From: Atrina japonica
Taxonomy: Eukaryota > Mollusca > Bivalvia > Pterioida > Pinnidae
Assembly: GCA_030159075.1 (NCBI GenBank)
Contig: BROG01000227.1
Span: 186,001 to 250,000, forward strand
Reading direction: 5' to 3'
DNA: 64,000 nt
Shown in pieces: positions 55,701 through 64,000 of the stretch. The position numbers and the translations under genes are program-made. Each line of letters starts with the position of its first letter. Within the stretch, counting starts at the first letter, position 1. The notes beneath the pieces are model-generated. The model searched no databases, had not been told where the DNA came from, and saw only the letters and a program-made list of their open reading frames with translations.

Positions 55701-56265
55701 TTAAATGTATGATCGTTGGTACAAATATTTGCTCCCGCTAAGGTACTGGACGAAGCAATAGCTGAAACAAAACGAAGTAGAATTATACATCATTAGTGAT
55801 TGCTTGAATGAAATATTGTCTAGATGTCCGATTATATGTTTTATACAAAGCATCCGTTACCGACAAAGTCTTGATAAAATGCAAACAGTTTATCAGAAAA
55901 GCCATTCATTACAAAAAGCCAATACCTATACTAATGTAACTCGGTTTACAGTTTAAGCAAATGATTCGAAGAAGCTCATTGCATTGTTCACTTTTTCATG
56001 TAGAGTGCTCGATTCGCAACCGGAAGGTCGCGGGTCCGAACCTTGGCGGAGGCGGTCGGCTTTTCCTGTCCTTCGGATGAGACAGTAAAAACTGAGGTCC
56101 CGAGTCACAGGAGGTGTTGGCACGTTAAATAATCTTCACTCCTCAATAGCCGTAACTGCCGAGCATAGGCAAAATGTTCACCGGCATTTGGCGACGTCTC
56201 CGTATGATTGAAAGATTTTTGAGTGGGACGATATATATATCTTCTACCTCACAAGATAAAATATT

Positions 56266-56335
<70 letters not shown>

Positions 56336-56913
56336 ACTAATACCAACTATAAGTATAAAACTAAAACTAAACTGTCAACTATTAATAATTTCATAGTTAT
56401 TCACTTGTTTGATATCTATTTTGATAACCTTATAACATGATGAAGCACTTAATTCATACTCCGGTTGTGTGTGTTTGCGTGCGAGTGTGTATGTGTGTTT
56501 TATAAGTTATTTTCATTTTTTTTTTCCCGAGGACGGGATAGGCCGTCCCGAAAATTTGAATTTAATTTTGTCCGTGCCGTTAGTCATCCTTTTGTGAATG
56601 TAGCTATCATGCCGCAATGGACATATTTGATATCAAATCAGTAAGAATGATAACGATACTATTAGTTTTCATAGAGAAGCGTCTGATCATATATATAGTC
56701 GCTTGTGCGTAGCACTATATCTGACAGAGAAAATGTTTCTGAACAGATGTTGATAAATAAATTATTTAAGAGAAAAACCTGAGATCGGAAATTGCGAAGA
56801 TACAAGTAAGCTTGTCCAATTTATTGTAACATTTCAAACATTAAAACAATTACTATACCTGATAGTAGACCGATTAGCACGCAGACTATTACGCCGTCCA
56901 TTTTGACATCCAT
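41459..56913 (-). CDS. Secreted ShKT-LU-ShKT-LU-C-type lectin protein, 12 exons, 466 aa
   Basis: Exons (minus): 56913-56859, 55761-55609, 54866-54781, 54035-53964, 53528-53384, 52572-52459, 51257-51184, 47977-47906, 46500-46383, 45218-45100, 43514-43409, 41745-41459. All have AG/GT borders, and the phases join without a break (1,1,0,0,1,1,0,0,1,0,1), giving 1401 nt. Domains: signal peptide (VIVCVLIGLLSAIASSS, residues about 5-21); ShKT 1 (30-68); Ly6/uPAR-type three-finger domain 1 (about 72-165, LECYNC start, CCKQSRCN end); ShKT 2 (172-208); LU 2 (209-296, LKCRKC start, CCEHNLCN end); C-type lectin domain (about 308-460: NPCPQHF, SCYYFHHQQ, FWTDAVKIG, PLCEY). The lectin lacks canonical EPN/QPD and WND motifs (RPNTPD, CLDF instead), so calcium-dependent sugar binding is doubtful. 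Likely extracellular recognition or immunity. The in-frame ATG at 56901 is an alternative start. Confidence 0.85.
42765..42840. repeat. (CA)n microsatellite in the last intron of the lectin gene
   Basis: CT run followed by about 30 CA units and CGCGCG. Confidence 0.95.
44000..44090 (+). repeat. Family C tail, diverged copy
   Basis: CATGGCACCTGATTCCAACTC and GGATTTCCAGATGTCCGTATGTG match the family tail; the preceding GTGTGACCGG box is eroded. Confidence 0.55.
46087..46159. repeat. ~73-bp inverted-repeat element (AGCCTGGGATT ends)
   Basis: ATAGCCTGGGATT at the left and AATCCCAGGCTAT at the right are exact inverses, with about 45 bp between. A miniature foldback element in an intron of the lectin gene. 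Confidence 0.75.
46651..46718. repeat. (GT)n microsatellite
   Basis: About 34 GT units, intronic. Confidence 0.95.
46830..46943. repeat. Foldback MITE, copy 1 (diverged)
   Basis: ATGACCATTTTGATATCATACTTCTCA at the left is matched inversely by GAAAAGTATACGATATGAAAGTGGTCAT at the right, with CGATATCAGTCC-type palindromic core. Better preserved sibling at 61535-61648. Confidence 0.7.
47275..47395 (+). repeat. Tandem repeat, 34-bp unit, 3-4 copies
   Basis: AGTACAGACATATGATAATA then ATTGATATTACTAA repeated almost exactly. Intronic. Confidence 0.9.
48595..48835 (+). repeat. Two ~118-bp tandem units of an ACCGAACTTGACC repeat
   Basis: Each unit contains CTATCGTACTTTTNACCGAAC, CTTGACCTTTTCACCAAAC, ACCGAATTGNACCCGTTCA and a 3' ATTTGCAACNNGTGTGGCAT. 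Inverted relatives occur at about 48400-48480 and 54480-54620. Intronic. Confidence 0.8.
49565..49766 (-). mobile_element. tRNA-Leu-like SINE, third copy, feeding the adjacent minisatellite
   Basis: Body matches 6225-6402 and 11365-11577 (CCAGTTATATGGTGGCGACCAG, CTGGCAAATCTTCTCACAAAAATCAG). Its tRNA-like head, which should contain one A box, continues directly into the 34-bp array at 49767-50244. Confidence 0.75.
49767..50244. repeat. 34-bp minisatellite, 14 units, derived from a SINE A box
   Basis: Each unit on the minus strand reads approximately CCCCGTGGCCCAGTGTTTAG then AGCACCGCGCTTTT, i.e. the A-box half of the tRNA-Leu-like head. Units vary by single substitutions; one has a 4-bp insertion (about 50100). 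All open frames here are repeat translations. It is in the intron between exons 7 and 8 of the lectin gene. Confidence 0.9.
51475..51605 (-). repeat. Family C tail, minus orientation
   Basis: On the minus strand GGCGGGTGTGACCGGTCAAC, GCACCTGATCCCACCTCTGG and GGTCCGTGTTTGTCC appear in the usual order. Intronic. Confidence 0.75.
51686..52105 (+). mobile_element. Family C copy with ORF end, broken
   Basis: Parallels 4468-4905 from GATCCGATATNCCAGGG through the ORF remnant (CGCGTTTGATGTCAACGTTC) to TTTGGTATCTGAGAT. Frameshifts destroy the ORF. Intronic. Confidence 0.75.
53384..55761 (-). other. Module 1: ShKT + LU (exons 2-5)
   Basis: Exon lengths 153, 86, 72 and 145 nt. The ShKT exon contains ICTNDHTFNC ... 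CKKTCGVC; LU exons contain LECYNCYDIDRPDQC, CIVTQSINANFEEKFQMGC and YHGHCCKQSRCNN. The 72-nt middle exon has the same length as its counterpart in module 2 and both encode a CIV...F....GC pattern. Confidence 0.85.
53640..53720 (+). mobile_element. tRNA-like SINE head, isolated
   Basis: CCCGGTTGGTCCACTGGTTAGCGCACTCACGGTG contains a loose A box; no B box is visible. Intronic; probably a SINE fragment. Confidence 0.45.
56000..56235 (+). mobile_element. tRNA-derived SINE, family S1, copy 3
   Basis: B box CGGGTCCGAACC, body GGCTTTTCCTGTCCTTCGGATGA, CACGTTAAATAATC, GCCGAGCATAGG and the end GTATGATTGAAAGATTTTTGAGTGGGACG as in the copies at 37525 and 40290. Intronic, followed by a (TA)n tract. Confidence 0.75.
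56270..56332. repeat. (TA)n microsatellite
   Basis: About 31 TA units, directly after the SINE. Confidence 0.95.
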
Positions 56914-58339
56914 GCGTCTTATCGGCACTTTTTCAGTATGTCTTTAGATCGCGTGTACTTCCAATTCTAGGACAAGAACATTCTAGTTTAGTTTATAGAT
57001 ATTCAAAGTCATTTCTTGAAACTGATCACAATACAGATATTAAGTGGAACCCAATAATAGTAAATCAGATTAATCAATTACCGGAAAAATAAACTAGTAA
57101 TTAGGCCCCAGGATAAAATAAAATATATTTGGTATCTGAACCTTGTAATTTTAAATCTGGAAATGTCCAGAATGACTCTTATAACAAATATCCAGTTTGG
57201 GCATTGATTTCACTGCATGGTGCCATGGAGGAGTGAGCCTCCCCTGTTTATCGGTCCCCCTCCCCCGAGTCCACAGTCAAAATCCTTGTCAGTATTGGTT
57301 TCGATTCAAGAGCGTTATAGAACAGGTAACTCAATATTCAGTGAAACTAGAGAAATGGCAAACAAGGCCATTATCCTTTTCATCCCTGAATATCTAAATG
57401 GTATGCTCTATTATATTGTTTACACCTGTCTACTGTGGACTCTAGGGTTGAAAGGTTATACAAACCATAAAATTTGCAGAACGCTAACAGCGAAGGCGTT
57501 TTCGATATCTCCGTGACACTAACTTGTCAGTAGGTAGATTACCTCTGTATATGAAACGTTCATATGTTGAACACGCCCTGGCATATTGTATCATCTACCA
57601 GATATAAACAACAAATACAACAAGATTTTTGACACGACTAACAACTTAGTCGTTTTTTATCTGTCTCAATTATTTTTAAACCCTCAAGCTTAATTTCATC
57701 ACGCTCGTCGTCGTCCATCCACTGTTCCGATATCGGGGGCGAATACCTTTTGACCTTGCTGTCTGTCGACAATAATTGTACTTCCATCAAATAATTAAAT
57801 AATAACAGTTTTAACCACATTTAGTATATGTTCCAAGTAGGAAGCGTGTGTGCTTTATGCCTAACCAAAATAATTATGTCGCCAATAGATTTTAAGCATG
57901 CGGAATAAAACTCTAGTGGGTACAAATAAAATCATTGAGATATGCAAATACATTCAAACCGTTCCTAATCCACTTTACTAATCCTGCTTTAATCAACATA
58001 TTTCTGTAAGTCAACAGCATTTTTTTTTTGTCATTCCAGTTGATGTGGGAAATATGTGCTTTAGATCTGGCATTGGAACCAAGTTTTGTTTAAATATTGT
58101 CTGTAGTAAGGGCAATTTTAACTAGAGATTTAGGACATAGCTAAGTCTGTAAGTTTGATGTGCTGATAAATGAATGCTTCACAGTGCACACATATCATGT
58201 GACGAGCAAGGTTTTTGGTTCTTTTAAAGTACTATACACACATAAACATTGTTATGATTCGGTATTGTCTTAAAATCAGCATGTTTTTACTCTTCTACAG
58301 GTGTTAATTTAGATATTCAAATTTTATAACGTCAAAAAT

Positions 58340-58655
58340 ACAGTCGAACACTCTTTTATTGAACTCCGTTACATTGAAATCCTGCTTTATCTGAAATGAT
58401 TTGGATTCTCCGGCCTTATTTCTTTATTACCATTATAACCCGGTTATTTTGAAAACCCGGTTTATTTGAAAGAAATATTTAATCCCTATCGACTTCAATA
58501 TATCCGGGTTCGATTGTAGTTCTTATCTGTTTTTATATGCCTAGCAATCTTTTCATTATACAGCCTATCTTGAAGCCTATTACACTGAAACCCCGCTTTA
58601 TTTGAAATGATTTTTATTCTCACTTTGATTTCAATATATCCGGGTTCCACTGTAT
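58340..58655. repeat. MITE-like repeats with ACAGTCGAACACTC / GGTTCCACTGTA ends
   Basis: Two related units (about 58340-58520 and 58575-58655) share CCNGCTTTATTTGAAATGATTT and end ATATCCGGGTTC(G/C)A(T/C)TGTA. Ends resemble those of the CAGTGGAACC family. Confidence 0.55.
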
Positions 58656-59097
58656 ACCGAAATATTTATGCTAATGCAATAGGTGTGTGTTATGTAACGA
58701 ATTACTGCTTTGAAATTGACATTAGATGCGAAAAGAAAACATCTGCCGTGAGCATAGTATTATGTACGGAATGCCATTTATCATATATGCTTCGGTTTAT
58801 GTTTCAGGTATATCTTGCATGATTGTATCGCAATCCACATGTTATTTCTCACACATTGAATAGAATAAAAAAAGTGCATTTTTATATCAACGCTGTTTTT
58901 GAAATTTTATTGAAATCAATTTTTATAGCCATCTACAAAAATGTTGGTGTGACCGTGCGTTACAGGTTGCTTCTTTCCCCTCTAGCACCTGATCCCACCT
59001 CTGAATTTTCTGGATTTCCATATTTTTCCAACGTTCACAATATTTTACACTTCAGTGTATCTTCAAAATACTACATTACTACATACAAAATGATTTT

Positions 59098-59099
<2 letters not shown>

Positions 59100-59164
<65 letters not shown>

Positions 59165-59171
59165 ATATATA
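59100..59171. repeat. (TA)n microsatellite
   Basis: About 35 TA units with one interruption. Confidence 0.95.
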
Positions 59172-60444
59172 TCCATCCTATACTTGACATGATGGATCTC
59201 GTTTAAGTGGCTAAGATAGCAGTCTTCAGATTGCAAAATGGTATCTGATACAAAATGTACCTCGAATACAATGGATAAGATTAAGAAATGTTTGAGCTAA
59301 AACATTTAGCAATCCGTGCTTGTCCAATATTCAGTAAATTGTCTCCAGAAGTCTCGTAAGTTGTCTCTGGAATCTAGTGATGTTTAATAATGAGATTTGT
59401 ATATTTTTCCTTTGGCACTCTGTTAATCCATAGATACTTTATACATACTGCATATATTTATGTACAGTCAAATGTCGATAAACCATCACCTTTTGTTACA
59501 TGTAACATGTTACATGTATGGCGGTATATCGAGTTTGGCGTTGAATTGATTTCCCAAATCTTATTGTTACTGTTCTTTGGTATCAGTGATATACTGTTAA
59601 TCCGGGGTTTTTTCGCAATAATTTCATTTACGCGTAAATTCGCTAGAGCTCTCGCTCGCGAAAATAAAATTATCACGGAAAGAAGTATGAAAATAGTTTG
59701 ATGAAACGGGCATTGAGAATCGCAAACATATCAGGTGAAAAACCTGTTTTTTGCGAAAATAAAATCCTGCAAATTTTTCAGGATTTACAGTATCTTTAAT
59801 GAACAGAAAACAGAACAACAGTTCAGATCAATCAATTATCTTCTTCATTTAATTATTGAATTACCCGGTCTTACTATTGCTGCCTGGCTTTACACTGGTC
59901 ATATCTACTGACAAATTAATTAGCTGTTTCATAAACCACAATCACCTATTTGGAGTTAAAAAGAGAATTTTATATAGCAGGAAAAACGTTCCTTATAAAA
60001 TGTGGCGTTATCACGAGAATAGCAACGAATCGCGTTGCGATAATTCCTGAATTGACTATAGATGGAAACATATTCAGTACAGTGTTATAGGAGACATTGA
60101 CATTTATAATATTGCAAAGACATAGACACTTCTAGTATCCTAATGTACCTATCTCTACACATTTTGTTGATTTATCCATGATAACGCGACCTCTTAGTTG
60201 ATTATTTTTACCTCTTCTGACTAAACACTCGCTTGTTGATCACCTTGGCTTACGTGAGATATGTAAACATTTCAAAACACTGTCAGAATTTATCGCTTCA
60301 AATCAAGGCCTCACTCAGGACACATCTCGTATCTTCCGTGACCTAAATTCAGATCCATGCAAAATAATCAACATTATATGTGCAAGGAGACTTTGAAAAG
60401 ACATTTGAAAATCGAGAAAAATTAGCAGACGATAGCTTTTAAAT

Positions 60445-63643
<3,199 letters not shown>

Positions 63644-63814
63644 GTAAAACTCCTCAGTTTTTAACCAATCAATTTTTTCATAAACTTTAGTAAAGATAGA
63701 AGTCACTTGATTTTATAATTGACAAGAAACAGATGTTTTACTCCGCCCCCAGAATTCACTCATAGGTTAGATATCGGCTAAAACACGTTTAAATATAAAA
63801 AAAAATCTCAAATA

Positions 63815-63975
63815 CCAAAGTATAAATCAATAGAATGTCCGGAACATTTTGTTCGGATACAAATTAGATAAAAATGGACAAACACGGACTTCTGAAAACC
63901 ATGGGATCAGGTTCCATGGAGGAGTAAACATCCACTGTCGACCGGTCACACCCGCCGTGAGTCCACAGTCAAATT
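63815..63975 (-). repeat. Family C tail, minus orientation, at the window edge
   Basis: ACGGCGGGTGTGACCGGTCG, GAACCTGATCCCATGG and GTCCGTGTTTGTCCATTTTT on the minus strand, ending with CTTTGGTATTTGAGAT. Confidence 0.75.
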
Positions 63976-64000
63976 CAATGAAATACGGGAGGAGTCAATC

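Larger units (their letters stand above)
57000..60440. other. Intergenic region between the lectin and dioxygenase genes
   Basis: No gene supported. It holds a family C ORF-end copy (57465-57600, minus), MITE-like sequence (58340-58655), a further family C tail remnant (about 58950-59000, GCACCTGATCCCACCTCTG) and a (TA)n tract (59100-59171). A 60-codon minus frame at 57638-57820 has protein-like composition but no recognised motif. Confidence 0.5.

Noticed and set aside
57638..57820. 60-codon minus frame with DDDERDEIKLEG composition
   Set aside because: Protein-like but isolated, without splice context, family motif or neighbouring exons; possibly an old retroelement fragment, not supportable as a gene.

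Overview
The window is animal nuclear DNA: AT-rich, intron-bearing and crowded with microsatellites, tRNA-derived SINEs, small inverted-repeat elements and satellites. Several dispersed repeats resemble families I know from bivalve molluscs, so a bivalve (or related marine invertebrate) is my best guess. That rests on recall and not on a search.

Layout. 1-10.3 kb: repeats, no supported gene. 10.3-15.8 kb (minus): decayed exons of a DASH-type cryptochrome; its N-terminal exon lies at 36.85-36.92 kb, so the 20-kb element between sits in its first intron. 16.157-36.267 kb: a Polinton/Maverick (virus-like, self-synthesising DNA transposon) with near-identical terminal inverted repeats. It carries protein-primed PolB, retroviral-type integrase, FtsK/HerA-type packaging ATPase, double-jelly-roll major capsid protein, a penton-like minor capsid protein and about a dozen accessory genes. 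Most genes carry 1-nt frameshifts. A Gmr1-like Ty3/gypsy retrotransposon (22.147-27.170 kb, 5-bp target duplication GTGGC) has split one Polinton gene. 36.3-41.4 kb: satellite and SINEs. 41.46-56.91 kb (minus): an intact 12-exon gene for a secreted 466-residue protein with the order signal peptide, ShKT, Ly6/uPAR, ShKT, Ly6/uPAR, C-type lectin. 57-60.4 kb: repeats. 60.4-64 kb (plus): first four coding exons of a phytanoyl-CoA-dioxygenase-family gene that runs off the window.

How it fits together. In the Polinton, PolB would replicate the element from its ends, the integrase would insert it, and the capsid proteins with the ATPase would package it. PolB and the integrase converge on a perfect 28-bp palindrome. 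The capsid genes are arranged as divergent pairs around 35-42 bp AT-rich spacers. Three tandem copies of a promoter-plus-start unit drive small membrane proteins. The terminal inverted repeats reach into the first codons of both terminal genes, giving them a common promoter and N-terminus. The lectin gene contains an exact (ShKT+LU) exon-module duplication bounded by phase-1 introns.

Limits. Exon calls rest on reading frame, splice sites, phase and family resemblance read by eye. Broken genes are described as they stand and are not reconstructed.
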